This document shows positions 12,686 through 23,640 of a stretch of DNA of 64,000 nt, piece after piece. A program made the translations under genes and the position numbers. A model generated the notes under the pieces. It made no database searches. It was not told the DNA's origin and worked only from the letters and a program-made list of their open reading frames with translations. The DNA comes from Cyprinodon diabolis (taxonomy: Eukaryota > Chordata > Actinopteri > Cyprinodontiformes > Cyprinodontidae): contig CM060072.1 of assembly GCA_030533445.1 (NCBI GenBank), forward strand, positions 16,995,267 through 17,059,266, written 5' to 3'. Positions within the stretch are counted from its first letter, which is position 1. Each line of letters starts with the position of its first letter.

Positions 12686-12740
12686 CAATTCAATTCAGTT
12701 TATTTATTTAGCGCCAATTTACAACATTATTCACAACATA
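12686..12740 (-). repeat. L2 LINE 3' tail fragment
   Basis: TTCAATTCAATTCAGTTTAT followed by TTAGCGCCAATTTACAAC matches the start of the L2 copies at 19757 and 52790 (the 3' end of a minus-strand L2). Only about 55 bp survive, a very short 5'-truncated insertion. Confidence 0.7.
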
Positions 12741-13274
12741 TTTCTCCTCTACCACTGCCATGAAGCTTTTAAAGCTGGGCTTGTCGATCAAAGACAAGGG
12801 GAGGTTGCATGAAATAATAAGGTCCTGAATTATTGCCTTATGTCTGTGATGTCCCTGGCTGTACACCTGCACTGCACTGAGGCTGATAAAATTAGATGTG
12901 GACCAAGCATCGTGTATTTTTTTCTAAAGAAGCTGCAGTTTGCTGCTCTTTTATTCCAGCCTTATGTAAAGTTTTTGTAGCCAAAGGTTATTATGAACGG
13001 TGGCACCGAAACAGGGGGGTAATCATCGCTTCCATATCTGTATGGGTTGCATGCATGCATTCGCACGGGCATATATGTCACGTACTGTTGCGTCAGTGAC
13101 GTCAGTGTGTTGCATGCTTTGCATGTTTGGAGAGGAAGATATGATTTGTTTTTCTTTGTATTTTCTTCTTGAGCTTTGCATGTTTTGATGTTTCTTTTTT
13201 ATATGATTGTTTTCCTTTATTTTAGACTTTTGAATTTTTCCTGCATGTTGGGTTGTTTTGGTTTGTTTTTCCCT

Positions 13275-13965
13275 TGTGACAATCCATGCGCACTGGACTG
13301 AAGTAGTAATTAATGCACTCCGCCTCCTGAGGAGGCGGAGTGCATTAATTGCGCTGCGTGATTGCTGCGCTCAGGTGTGAGCAAGGGCTGATTAAAGCAG
13401 ACATAAAAGGAGTCTGAAGGAAAGGAGAAGGAGAACGGAATCTGCAGGTGACAGAGACGGATGCGCTGCCGGGGGAGAGGCAGGCGGGATCCGTGCGCCA
13501 GGAGGGTGCACAGATGGCCCAGTAAGGAGTATTAGGGCAGAGGAGGAACCTCGCCTGTAAGTAGCGCTCCCCCTCGCTTAAGGCATAAACAGGAATATAT
13601 CTTCTGACGGGGTTTTAGCGCGTGGATGCTGGCGTTCTCCTTGCTTCTCTTTTTAGCTGGATCGGTCTGGAAAGGGGTGTGGCACGCCAGGGAGTGGAAC
13701 AGTGCCGGAGCGCCGCAGAGTCAGCTGTGGATCAGCCAGTGGGTGCTCCAGGCCGATCACTCGCACCAGAATCAGCATAACAAGCGGAGCCCAACTTCCA
13801 GCCTCTGATTTTTAAGGAAAACTCTTGAATTTGAGGTTTTATCAGGAGAAGAAAAGGACTGTTTTATTATGCCACTTTTGCTGTAGCTTTTTGTATAAAT
13901 AAAACACTTGAACTTGAGTGCTTCACGGTTTGGGTCTTTGAGTTGTTTGCTCCCCCTTGTGTCAA
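13275..13965 (+). repeat. GC-rich LTR-like block
   Basis: It starts TGTGACAAT and has a TATA-like ACATAAAAGG near 13400, a GC-rich transcribed-looking middle, an AATAAA signal near 13898 and a TTTGGGTC segment shortly after, the usual order of U3-R-U5 in fish LTRs. I could not find a 5-bp duplication that fixes its ends, so the LTR identity is an inference. A 60-codon frame at 13626 starts with a hydrophobic, signal-peptide-like stretch but has no known relative. Confidence 0.35.
13308..13350. repeat. 43-bp near-perfect palindrome
   Basis: Two 21-bp arms (13308-13328 and 13330-13350) are exact reverse complements around a single G. The centre is CCTCCTGAGGAGG. It would form a very stable hairpin or cruciform. 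It lies about 60 bp upstream of the TATA-like motif of the LTR-like block. Confidence 0.9.
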
Positions 13966-14410
13966 CAACTGAGTGTGGGGCCATACTGGCCACAAGAGCT
14001 ACTTTTTTTTTCTCTTCTGTGTGCGGGTAAGGCGAGCGGCGATCAGTCAAGTTAGTAAAACAAAAAACACTTGAATAAGTATTTTTACACTGGAAGAAAA
14101 ATAGTGTTCACAAGTCGGATATCAAGAGTCTCAGTCGAGTCTGAAGTCCTTCAAATGCAAGTGTAAGTCGAGTCTGAAGTCATTAAATATGCGACTTAAG
14201 TGCGACTCGAGTACGAGTCACAAACTCGAGTCCCCATCTCTGGTGGGAAGTCACCGATATGAAGGAATGCAACTGGGATTTCGGAGATCTGTAGTGTTTC
14301 TACAGTAACTGATCTCCACTTGACAGATCTTGCAGACAAATTTGGCTTTATCCAGCTCATTGTTTTTAGTTCTTTTAAATCCAAAGTGGTTCCAGACGTC
14401 AGACTTTATT

Positions 14411-16417
14411 TGGGAAGGCTTGCTGAGTGGTGTGTTGTGTCAGTCATTTTGCATCTGTCCACGCCTACACTTGTACGTCAACGTCACTTACGTCTCTATA
14501 AAACTAATCGATTTAATCCCCTAAACATCGATTTTTGTAAAATTTTACTGGAATCGATCTAAAATCGATTAAATCGATTTTCACCTTTGGTTTTTATGTG
14601 TTAACTCAAATATATTAAGCTTTTTCCAGAAAAACAATATAACCATTTTCCTCAAATATTGTTCAGAGTCTAAACCAGTCTAAATCTATGGTAGTGAGCA
14701 CTTTTCCTTTACTGAGATAATCCATCCCCCCTCACAGGTGTGCTATATCAAGATGCTGATCAGACACCATGATTAGTGCACAGGTGTGCCTTGGACTGCC
14801 CACAATAAATGGCCCTCCAGTTTTTTGTAGTTTGGGACCCCTGCCCTTGACAAAATAAAAGCGCAATGGAGTCAGGCCTCAATTCTTATTTCATCATATC
14901 ACTCTCAAAGTTTGATCAACTGCTACGTTAAACCTCTTTGATCTACCACTTATCAGAAAAATTGTCATCTTGTTACCCATAACTCTGGTATCAGAAAAGC
15001 TCCTACACTCATCTCTATGATTCAAACAAAACCCCATCAACAACAAAGGCAAAGGGAAATTGTTCCAGTATTGCAGGAGTATTGCAGCAAACTTTGCTCT
15101 TCGGGAGGTTTTTCTTTCCATTTATTGTCTGCCATCCCTGTTCTTACATCTCTGCTTGACTTTTTCTTTGTAAAATATCACAGACTTATATTCTTCCTTT
15201 ATTGTCTTAAAAGTTGAAAATGTAAACTTACTGAGAAGAGGCCAAACTCTGAATTTAAAGGTAACATTTTTGAAGAGTTTTCATACTTAATGAGAACATT
15301 TTACACATTTGTGCTTAAGGATGCAAGGTCAAGAGAAAAAATGCTCAGAATAATACAGGGAAAAAATTGTTTCCAGAAGCCTCAGTTTAAAGATTGAATG
15401 TAGAAATTTCTTAAGATATGTGAGGGACCAAACTTAAATAAGGACAAAAGGTGTTCAAAATTTGAAAAAGTGCTTTAATTTAATTTTGTCAAAATGGTTA
15501 ACAAAGGCTCAAAAGCAATACAAAATAACTTAAATAATAAATAACATATAAGTGGGCCCAACTTAAGTGAGGTCAACTGAGGAACCAACTCAAACAACAA
15601 ACTGACCTGCAAACACAGAACTAAAGGCAGCTTAAAAAGGAATGGAGTAACCCAAGTCTACCACATAAGGGAGGCACAACATAACAAAAGAACCAATAAA
15701 TACAAAATTAACTAAACCATTCTATGAAACAAATAAAGCAAAACTAACTTTTACTTTGCAGAAACAATAATAAGTGAGTATTTAAGTGACAAAAAATTAT
15801 CTAATAAAAAACAACTTGAAACAAGTCTCCCCCATCAGTCTTTCAAAAAGCAAATGGTATGCTCCAGGTTTCCTCCTCCAGCTGGTTTGCATCAGCAGCA
15901 CCTCGAACAAAAGAACAAGTGTAAACAAACCATTCAGAAAGACATTAACTACAGTGTGCACCCATTAGAAAATACCTGTCTAAAGAAATAACCAACTTAA
16001 ACATAAACTGTAATATAATATAAAGCTAGAAAAAAAAATACTAACATGATGTGTTCGTGTGAGGATCATCCACCACAGTATAATTAAAAATACACTGTAG
16101 AAGTAGTGCTTGCGTTGAAGTGCTGAAAAAGAAAGCTTGTCTGCATGCAGAGGGAGCAAAATTTCGTGAAAAAAATATAGGAAGGATCTTTTGTGTTTTG
16201 TGTGTTCAAGGTCACCAATATTTAAAGTGTTAATAACCCCCAAATTATTTTTGTTGCAAATGAACCTGCATATGCTTGGCCTATGTGGTGGCATTTAAAA
16301 GATACTTTAAATATGTTTTTAACATTTTCATGTGAGCTTCTTTAGTTCTGCAATATTTGTTTCAAATCTTTTTTAGTGCTGCTCTTCTACAGCTAAACTG
16401 TGTCTGTTGCAGTCAAA
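14411..16417. other. Spacer with short repeat scraps
   Basis: 14.49-14.59 kb contains clustered ATCGATT motifs resembling the end of an old DNA transposon. 14.72-14.83 kb (CTCACAGGTGTGCTATATCA and following) resembles a dispersed fish repeat I cannot classify. The rest (14.9-16.4 kb) is AT-rich with no recognised frame or RNA gene. Confidence 0.4.
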
Positions 16418-16789
16418 GGGCCGGATCTATCAAAGGTTTGCGTGTACAAAAACGTGAGCTATTTCACTGCGCATGCTAAAAAATTTACAAACTGATCAAT
16501 CAACAGCGTGCTAAAAGGATTTGGTCTTTAAAACGTGCTAAATAGCCCCTCTTATCCATTTAGTACTTTTTCTGCAATGAATATGCAATATGGGGCGTTT
16601 ACACGCAAAAGTGCGTCTTGTGGGAGGAGAACATGTAAATATATTAATTTAGCACTCGCAAAGTGATTTATTAAACCTGAAAGCAATTTTGCTAACGGTA
16701 TCTGACTCTATATTTAACACGTTTCAAAAGAAGGTGCAAATGGTCTGTATGCGTAATTGCGCACACATGGCAGCGGTTATTGTCGCAAG

Positions 16790-17020
16790 AAGGAGACATC
16801 GAAATGAAGCAAGGAGACGCAGAGAACGCATTTTTTTACTCCGTGTGAATATTTTTGGAATGAACGAGGAAACGATCATCAAAACATTTCGTTAATCCAG
16901 CATTGCCATTTTGGAGCTGTTGGGGGAACTTCGAATGGATTTGGAGCCAGCCACAAGGAGGACCCACGCAATACCAGATATCACAAAACTCCTTGTAACA
17001 TTGTATCTCCCAATCTAGTT
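16790..17020 (+). pseudogene. HARBI1-like nuclease N-terminal fragment
   Basis: After an Arg-rich stretch (RRRHRNEARRRRERIF) and one in-frame TAA at 16893, the same frame continues as AILELLGELRMDLEPATRR and ITKLLVTLY. These are the conserved helical blocks that precede the DDE domain of Harbinger nucleases. The catalytic residues are not visible and the frame dissolves after about 17020. Confidence 0.75.
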
Positions 17021-17302
17021 TTTCAGAAGTGCTGTCCGACGTTCTAAATGCCATGTCACCCTGACGCCCTAACGGAGAAACCAGACCTCCCCCCTGCGCC
17101 TGTGGAGCAACATGCCAATGCTGCGGGGATGCGTACAGTACGCGCAGTAATCTCATCCACAGTCACTTCTTGTGAGCCATTTGGTATGTGCATTTTTCTA
17201 CATGCCAATACAAAACACCTGTTTTTTTTTTTTTTACTGCAGTGAAGTAGAAATTCAGCCACATACCATCTTAGGGAATAAAGGTTGCCAAAGTTTTTTC
17301 TT

Positions 17303-17346
<44 letters not shown>
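17303..17346. repeat. (TA)n microsatellite with poly-T
   Basis: Roughly 20 TA units interrupted by one TG, followed at once by about 20 T. It lies inside the Harbinger relic and is likely to vary in length. Confidence 0.95.
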
Positions 17347-17363
<17 letters not shown>

Positions 17364-17609
17364 GGTGGGGGTCACTGTAAGATTGAAATTTCTTAATGCA
17401 CTAGTTTGTACAAACTACTTTTCCGCAAACCACAAAACGCGCAAAACCATCATTTAAATAGGGTGTCTCCAACAGTTTTGCACCTGCCACCAGTTACGCA
17501 ATCACTCTTGTTAAATCACCCGCAAACCATGGTTCAGCCCCTTGCGCAAAATTCCAGTTTGCGAGCGCAAATTACTGCACGCAAAATTGGATCTTGATAA
17601 ATCCGGCCC

Positions 17610-18600
17610 AAAGTTTCCTATTTTTTTAAAACAGTACTTCCTGGTATATGCTTTTGTCAAGTGTACAGGTATTTTTTCATCACTGTCCCACGTTCAGGTC
17701 TATAAGCAGCTCACTCAGATATACGACTCAGTAGCGTTCTGTTCTCAGCTACCTCGGCAGCACCGGCTTTGGGTGTTACTTGTGATGAATACACATGTGG
17801 TCAACTGAAACTGATCCATCAGTCGGGAAGACTAAAAACTCTCGTAATGCTCCACACTGAGCAAAAAAAGACCTGGAAATGGATGAGTGAAAACGCCTTT
17901 CACTAGCCTGGACGCCCCAAAACTGCTCCCTAGACCTGAGGTTTTAGGGAGCCGCACTCATTTCATCTTCCTCATTGCCTGTTTTTCTCTTTGCTGCTGA
18001 CAGCAAAATAAAATGACCCACCTAACAAGCTAAAAATGTCAAGCTAATATAAGCTAGCTGCCACTTCTCTCACCCTGACTATACCTCCACTTTACCTCCA
18101 TCATTCTTACCCAAACCTATTCCTACTCCTGAGGGGTTTTTCTTTTGGCATTGAACACTTTAGTGGAATTTTTTAAAATGTTTTTTTTTTCTTTTTAATC
18201 AAGGGTAATGTACACTTGTACAGTTTTGACAGGGGCTTATTGAGGAGAACTGTATAGATACTATTAACAATGGTATTAGACTTCCTGCTAAACCATATTG
18301 AACTAACTCTACCCAAAAAGTTCCACCTGAGTTTTCAAGTGAACCAATATACTTCTCACAAGCAGTATTATACAGATGCAGAAGAGCAGACAACACTTAC
18401 ACTGAAAACACTGACAGCTCCACTAGCACTCTGCCCATGACAATTCCCAGACAGTGAATTCATCTGCACCAAACTAAGGAGTACAATGGCTATGTGAAAG
18501 ACCTCATTCACTTTCCGAGGGGAAACTAACACACCCATGCACTGTACCTTGCAATCCATGATGCACCCAGCCATACTACAGATCTCCCCAGCATCCCTGT
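17610..18600. other. Spacer without recognised genes
   Basis: No coding exon, RNA gene or known repeat was recognised between the Harbinger relic and the minisatellite. Confidence 0.45.
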
Positions 18601-18639
18601 AGCAAATGAAGGCTCCAGGGAGGAAGCCGAGCACCCGAC

Positions 18640-18840
18640 CGCGCGTTGGAGAGGATTGCGCGCTGGGGTGGACTGCGTGCTGGAGGTGCCCTCACTTATG
18701 CCAGCTACGCTGGAGAGGCCCACACGTTGGAGAAGATCATGCGCTGGAGAGGATCGCGCACTGGAGAGGATCGCTCACTGGAGAGGATCGTGCACTGGGG
18801 TGGACTGCGTGCTGGAGGTGCCCTCCATTGTGCCAGCTAA
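18640..18840. repeat. 17-bp minisatellite with larger duplication
   Basis: Units of the type GATCGCGCACTGGAGAG (17 bp) repeat about five times at 18735-18805. A longer block, CTGGGGTGGACTGCGTGCTG plus GAGGTGCCCTC, occurs at 18663 and again at 18795, 132 bp apart, showing a second level of duplication. Because 17 is not a multiple of three and the units lack stops, all three plus-strand frames stay open. The frames of 64-92 codons here are therefore not evidence of a gene. Confidence 0.85.
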
Positions 18841-19756
18841 GAGCGCATCCTTTAAAAAGACTCATCCATTGACTCTGCTGCTCCTGATCACCCTGTATTT
18901 TATCTCTTTTTTTAAAGTGAACTTATCCTTTTAAATAAATTATTGAATTTTTACTGACTAGTCCTTTTAAAGCTCTGCTCACAGTCACCGCAGTTGTTTT
19001 GTTTTATAATGACACTTCTCGGGTGCCACATAGACTTTGAAGTATTAGATTTATTAAGAACCAGGTTAATAAAGAACAAAGAAAAGATGTGCTATTGGAG
19101 CTTAAGGACCAACTCTAACCCTTCCCTATATTAGTTTACTAACATGTACAGCAGCATCAAAAGCCAAAAAGTTGTCACTACCCATCCAAGTCATTCATCA
19201 TTTCCCTCTAAGTTGTTTTGTAGATACAAATGACAACACAAAGAGTTATTATAGAGGAGGCAATGCCTTGTTGGAATCAGTTTGATCCAGAGACTATCTG
19301 GTAGAGACATATGAAAAAAGATAAAAGATCATGAGGATTATGAACAATAAGAAAGTTCATAAACTTCCTCTGAAGACTGATTGTATGCTTGCCTTGAAAG
19401 CATACTTCCTGGGAAGAAGGGTGGAGAAACTACTGGACGTACCAAACAAAATGACTGTGGGCTTCTTTTGCCCCTCTTTTCTCTTCCTGTATCTTTCTCC
19501 TTCGGCAAACCTTAGGGAAGAAAAAGGACTGCAGTGAAAATGGAGCTGACTGTTTGACCTTGATAACAAACCTGCATTCCTAAATAAATATTCAGTGGCT
19601 GTAGAGTGATTGTGCACACCTTTATTTCTGCAGATAGCAGGTTATGCATGAGGTGGATGTCACAATTTCTGGCCAACGCAATATTGAGCTGCAGAAGGAA
19701 ACCTATAGTGGATAATAACCACAAAAGCTGAAGATAAGTCCATTTTCTTTTATTCA
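18841..19756. other. Spacer without recognised genes
   Basis: AT-rich. No frame with family resemblance, RNA gene or clear repeat. Confidence 0.45.
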
Positions 19757-19913
19757 ATTCAATTCAGTTTATTTATATAGCGCCAAATTCACAACACATG
19801 TCATCTCAAGGCACTTTACAGTTCAACCAGATCATACAGTCAAATTGATACAAAGTTTTCTATCTAAGGAAAACCAGTTGATTGCATTGACTCATTGACT
19901 CAAATACAATCCC

Positions 19914-20005
19914 TCACACTAAGCATGCTTGCAGCGACAGTGGAGAGGAAAAACTCCCTTTTAACAGGAAGAAACCTCCAGCAGAACCAGGCTCAGTGTG
20001 AGCGG
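19914..20005 (-). repeat. L2 3' UTR module shared with other repeats
   Basis: The reverse complement reads GAGCCTGGTTCTGCTGGAGG then TTTCTTCC...AGGGAGTTTTTCCTCTCCAC...TGTCGC. The same module occurs in the second L2 copy (52.93-53.03 kb) and, on the plus strand without the rest of L2, at 51047-51120. Confidence 0.85.
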
Positions 20006-20475
20006 CCATCTGCCGAGGCCGACTGGGGTTCAAGGAGACAGAAGCAGAGATACAAAAAGCAGCTGTAAAAGGCGGCCCCGTCCAGGAAACACACAGCCAG
20101 GCAGACGAGCTCCAAGGCAGCTCCCATGCCAGAGGATGAAGAGAGCACATCCACCCAGCCACGGCCAGAGAAACAGGACCACACTGGAAAACAGGCCGAT
20201 CTCCAACATCTACAAACAAGGGTGTTGATGGAAGCAGCACAGCTGATGTTTCTTTCCTGGATGACGTCACAGCCAAACAGGAACAGACGAGGCAAAGCTA
20301 CTCTGAGGAAAAGCAGAGAGAGCAGAACGTTAGAGATTGAACTAACAGATTCTGCAGAATAGGAGAACAGAGAGAGAATGAAGCAGAAAGATGAAATGGG
20401 GGTCCCTATGTCCTCCAAAAGTCTAAGCCTATAGCAGCATAACTTTAAAGACAGCTCAGGATAACCTGAGCCACC

Positions 20476-23400
20476 CTAACTATAAGCTTTATCAAAAAGG
20501 AAAGTTTTAAGCCTAGTCTTAAAAGTAGACAGAGTGTCTGCCTCACGGACTAAAACTGGTAGTTGGTTCCACAGGAGAGGAGCCTGATAACTAAAAGATC
20601 TGCCTCCCATTCTACTTTTAGAAATTCTAGGAACCACTAGTAAACCTGCAGATTGAGAGCGAAGTGCTCTGTTAGGAACATAAGAAACAATCAGATCTCT
20701 GATATAAGATGGAGCTTGGCCATTTAAGGCTTTATATGTGAGAAGGAGGATTTTAAATTCAATTCTTGATTTAACAGGAAGCCAATGAAGAGAAGCCAGG
20801 ATAGGAGAGATATGATCTCTCTTTTTAATTTTCATCAGAACTCTGGCTGCAGCATTTTGGATCAGCTGAAGGCTTTTAACTACAGTTTGTGGACTTCCTG
20901 ATAGTAAAGAATTACAATAGTCCAGCCTTGAAGTAACAAATGCATGGACTAGTTTCTCAGCATCACCCCTGGACAGGAGATTTCTAATTTTTGCAATATT
21001 CCTCAGATGAAAGAAGGAAATTCTAGAAACCTCTTTGATCTGGGATTTAAATGACAGGTCCTGATCAAAAATAACACCAAGATTTTTTACTTTATTATCT
21101 ATAATCAGTTTAATCCCATCCAAATGAAGTGACTGGCTAATCAGCTTCTTTTTCAGAGACTCTGGTCCAAAGACTATAACTTCTGTTTTGTCTGCATTCA
21201 GAAGCAGAAAGTTAAGAGTCATCCAGGTTTTTATGTCTTCAAGACATGCCTGTAATCTATGTAATGGGTTAGCTTCATCTGGATTTATAGACAGATATAG
21301 CTGGGTATCATCAGCATAACAGTGGAAATTAATCCCATGCTGTCTAATAACTCTACCAATTGGGAGCATGTATAAAGTAAAGAGAATTGGTCCTAGCACT
21401 GATCCCTGTGGTACTCCACAGGTAACCTTTGAGCGTGTTGAAGATCTATCATTAACATAAACAAACTGAATTCGATCAGATAGATAAGATTTAAACCAGT
21501 CTAGTGCTGTTCCTTTAATTCCAACAAAATATTCAAGTCTTTCTAAAAGAATATTATGGTCAACTGTATCAAATGCAGCACTAAGATCCAACAGGACGAG
21601 CACAGATACGAGTCCATTATCTGAGGCCATGAGAATATCATTAGTGACTTTCACCAGAGCTGTTTCAGTGCTATGATGAGCTCTAAAGCCAGACTGAAAC
21701 TCTTCAAAAAGTTCATTATGGTGTAAGTGGTCGCAAACTTGTTTGGCAACTACTTTCTCAAGAATTTTGGATAAGAAAGGAAGATTGGATATAGGTCTAT
21801 AATTAACCAAGTCATCTGGGTCAAGAGACGGTTTCTTAAGCAGAGGTTTAATTACAGCAACCTTAAAAGCTTTAGGTACATATCCCTGTAACAGAGATAG
21901 ATTAATCACATCTAAAATGGAGGAGGAGATCAAAGGGAATACCTCCTTAAATAACCTGGTTGGAACTGGATCTAACATACAAGTTGAAGGCTTAGATGAA
22001 GACAATAATTTTGCTAATTCAGAAAGTTCAACTGGATCAAAGCAGTCTAAACCCGGTTCAGATTCCATGACTACCTCAGGTACAATCGCGGATAGAGGAG
22101 TGCTTATGATCTTATTTTTAATAAGATCAATCTTATTTATAAAGAATCCCATAAAATCATTGCTGCTAAGAGCAGGTGGAATGGACGGTTCAACAGAGCT
22201 ATGGCTCTGGGTGAGTTTGGCAACTGTATTAAAAAGAAATCTAGGATTATTCTTATTCTCCTCTATTAATGAGGAGAAGTATGCTGCTCTTGCTTTACAA
22301 AGGGTCCTCTTATACAGCAGTAAACCATTTTTCCAGACTAGGAAGGACTCCCGCAGGCCTGTGGAGCGATATTTTCTCTCCAGTTTCCTAGCATTTTGCT
22401 TCAAAGTACGCAGCTCTGCATTAAACCAAGGAGCAAGCTTTCTATTTTCAACGGTTTTCATTTTCATGGGAGCTGCGTTGTCTAAGGCAGTACGCAGAGA
22501 ACTAGCAACCCCATCAACAAAATCATCAACCTGTGAAGGGGAATAAGCTATGCTTTTGCACTCTGCAGCAATGCTCAGCGACACAGAGGAGAGAGAAAGT
22601 GAAGCAGATTCTTTAAAATTTATAACCGCACCATCTGATAAAGATCTACTAAAATTGAACCTTCTTTTGGGGGAGGAGAACTCTGTTAAAGTAATCCTGA
22701 AGGTTATTAGAAAGTGGTCAGAGAGGACAGGGTTGTGAGGAAATACTGTTATTTCTTCACATTCTATGCCGTATGTCAACACAAGATCCAAAGTATGAAG
22801 ATGAGAATGTGTGGGACTATTCACATTTTGAACAAAGCCAATAGTGTCTAAGATAGCATTAAAGGCTGCTCTTAAGCTATCGCCTTCAATGTCAGCATGG
22901 ATGTTAAAATCTCCCACTATGATGACCCTGTCAGTATTTAATACCAAATCAGAAAGGAACTCTGAAAACTCATCTAAAAATTCAGAGTAAGGACCTGGCG
23001 GACGATACAAAGTTACAAAATGAAGAGGTTTTCTTGCCTTGAAATTTGGATGAGGGAAATTAAGGGTTAAATGTTCAAAAGAGTTGCAGGTATTAACTGT
23101 TTTGGGAGTAATCAGTAAGTCAGACTGGAAGATTGTTGCTCCTCCTTGCCCAGAACTTCTGGGTATGTGAAAATTTAAATAGCTTGAAGGAGTTGCCTCG
23201 TTTATGCTCACATAATCCTCTTGCTGCAGCCAGGTTTCTGTAAGGCAAAACAAGTCAATGTGATTATCACAAATCAAGTCACTAACTAGCAGACTTTTAG
23301 AGGAAAGAGATCTTATGTTAAACAGACCGCATTTAATTGTTTTAACTTTTTCCCCAATTGGAGTTATTTTGATTTTAATTAGATTATCATGATTTACTCC

Positions 23401-23631
23401 TTTGGGAATCTTTGCTAATTTATTAGATTTTGGTCGTGGGCAAGACACTGTCTGGATGGAGTAAAGAGTGGGTAACAGTAGAGAAGCTGCAGAGATGTGT
23501 GTTAAACTACAACTCTGCTTCCTGGTCTGCTTTATATACACATAAAAGAAATGGTTGACAACTTGAATGTGGATTTTGCTTTTGCTATACGTGACAGATT
23601 CGCAGATTAGTGATAATAGCAAAATTAACAT
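20476..23631 (-). CDS. L2 ORF2: endonuclease plus reverse transcriptase, 1051 aa
   Basis: Encodes the enzyme for target-primed reverse transcription. Residues about 100-320 are an apurinic-type endonuclease with FNIRSLS, LTETWL (catalytic Glu), [11 protein letters not shown] and a terminal LSDH. The reverse transcriptase follows: [18 protein letters not shown], motif [14 protein letters not shown], motif [11 protein letters not shown] and motif [10 protein letters not shown]. The C-terminal part has [27 protein letters not shown] and FLFDKAYS. No stop or frameshift interrupts it and every catalytic motif is present, which is unusual for a genomic L2 copy and suggests a recent insertion. The N-terminal 95 residues have no clear domain; the true start may be further in. 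Confidence 0.92.
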   Translation of the reverse strand: MLILLLSLICESVTYSKSKIHIQVVNHFFYVYIKQTRKQSCSLTHISAASLLLPTLYSIQTVSCPRPKSNKLAKIPKGVNHDNLIKIKITPIGEKVKTIKCGLFNIRSLSSKSLLVSDLICDNHIDLFCLTETWLQQEDYVSINEATPSSYLNFHIPRSSGQGGATIFQSDLLITPKTVNTCNSFEHLTLNFPHPNFKARKPLHFVTLYRPPGPYSEFLDEFSEFLSDLVLNTDRVIIVGDFNIHADIEGDSLRAAFNAILDTIGFVQNVNSPTHSHLHTLDLVLTYGIECEEITVFPHNPVLSDHFLITFRITLTEFSSPKRRFNFSRSLSDGAVINFKESASLSLSSVSLSIAAECKSIAYSPSQVDDFVDGVASSLRTALDNAAPMKMKTVENRKLAPWFNAELRTLKQNARKLERKYRSTGLRESFLVWKNGLLLYKRTLCKARAAYFSSLIEENKNNPRFLFNTVAKLTQSHSSVEPSIPPALSSNDFMGFFINKIDLIKNKIISTPLSAIVPEVVMESEPGLDCFDPVELSELAKLLSSSKPSTCMLDPVPTRLFKEVFPLISSSILDVINLSLLQGYVPKAFKVAVIKPLLKKPSLDPDDLVNYRPISNLPFLSKILEKVVAKQVCDHLHHNELFEEFQSGFRAHHSTETALVKVTNDILMASDNGLVSVLVLLDLSAAFDTVDHNILLERLEYFVGIKGTALDWFKSYLSDRIQFVYVNDRSSTRSKVTCGVPQGSVLGPILFTLYMLPIGRVIRQHGINFHCYADDTQLYLSINPDEANPLHRLQACLEDIKTWMTLNFLLLNADKTEVIVFGPESLKKKLISQSLHLDGIKLIIDNKVKNLGVIFDQDLSFKSQIKEVSRISFFHLRNIAKIRNLLSRGDAEKLVHAFVTSRLDYCNSLLSGSPQTVVKSLQLIQNAAARVLMKIKKRDHISPILASLHWLPVKSRIEFKILLLTYKALNGQAPSYIRDLIVSYVPNRALRSQSAGLLVVPRISKSRMGGRSFSYQAPLLWNQLPVLVREADTLSTFKTRLKTFLFDKAYS

Positions 23632-23640
23632 ATATATGTT

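Larger units (their letters stand above)
12095..14242. mobile_element. hAT-like insertion, 2148 bp, inside a hAT transposase
   Basis: An exact 8-bp duplication GTGGGAAG lies at 12087-12094 and 14243-14250. The right terminus read inward is CAGAGATGGGGACTCGAGT, a hAT-type start. The left terminus CTGACATGTTCACAAGTC matches it only weakly. Both ends carry subterminal AAGTC(G/C)AGTCTGAAGTC motifs (12120-12140 and 14130-14185). No transposase was recognised. The interior is a patchwork that includes an AT-rich 12.15-12.66 kb block, an L2 tail fragment and a GC-rich LTR-like block. Confidence 0.75.
11640..14410 (-). pseudogene. BED-finger hAT transposase relic split by another hAT
   Basis: On the minus strand, 14.41-14.25 kb encodes a BED-type zinc finger: an LWNHFGFKR-like start, the C-x2-C pair in VCKICQVE, and NTTDLRN. 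After a 2.15-kb insertion, 12.09-11.70 kb continues with the RNase-H-fold part (DNEWRLISR, VVTDNAANIV, VGCLVHTLN, LPSRVRHIVTFFH). The frame reads through the insertion site without loss (SFISVTSH then YIDNEW) once one 8-bp duplication is removed. The segment normally lying between the finger and this block is missing, with a frame shift, so the gene was already deleted before the second hAT arrived. The downstream end is uncertain. Confidence 0.8.
16418..17609 (+). mobile_element. PIF/Harbinger-like transposon, 1192 bp, degraded
   Basis: The left end GGGCCGGATCTATCAA and the right end read inward GGGCCGGATTTATCAA match at 15 of 16 positions. A 3-bp AAA flanks both ends (16415-16417 and 17610-17612), the duplication length of this superfamily although not its usual TWA. 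The interior contains a plus-strand HARBI1-like nuclease fragment and an AT microsatellite. The second half of the nuclease is not recognisable, so this copy is inactive. Confidence 0.8.
19757..23640 (-). mobile_element. L2-type LINE with intact ORF2
   Basis: Minus-strand non-LTR retrotransposon. The 3' end (low coordinate) is a short TGAAT-type tail (ATTCAATTCAATTCAG on the plus strand). About 720 bp of 3' UTR and a 1051-codon frame follow. The upstream end is placed just beyond the first Met; no separate ORF1 is seen, so the copy is probably truncated before ORF1. A target duplication was not identified. A decayed relative lies at 52.79-54.81 kb. Confidence 0.85.

Noticed and set aside
13626..13808. 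60-codon frame with a signal-peptide-like start in the GC-rich block
   Set aside because: No relative or domain, and it lies in an LTR-like repeat. Hydrophobic starts of this size are common by chance.
13275..13965. Solo LTR with defined ends
   Set aside because: TG...CA ends with a matching duplication could not be found, so it is listed only as an LTR-like block.
18606..18934. Overlapping plus-strand frames rich in Gly, Trp, Arg and Leu
   Set aside because: Explained by the stop-free 17-bp minisatellite.
21917..22546. Plus-strand 209-codon frame opposite the L2
   Set aside because: It is the antisense shadow of the L2 ORF2, which has clear endonuclease and RT motifs.
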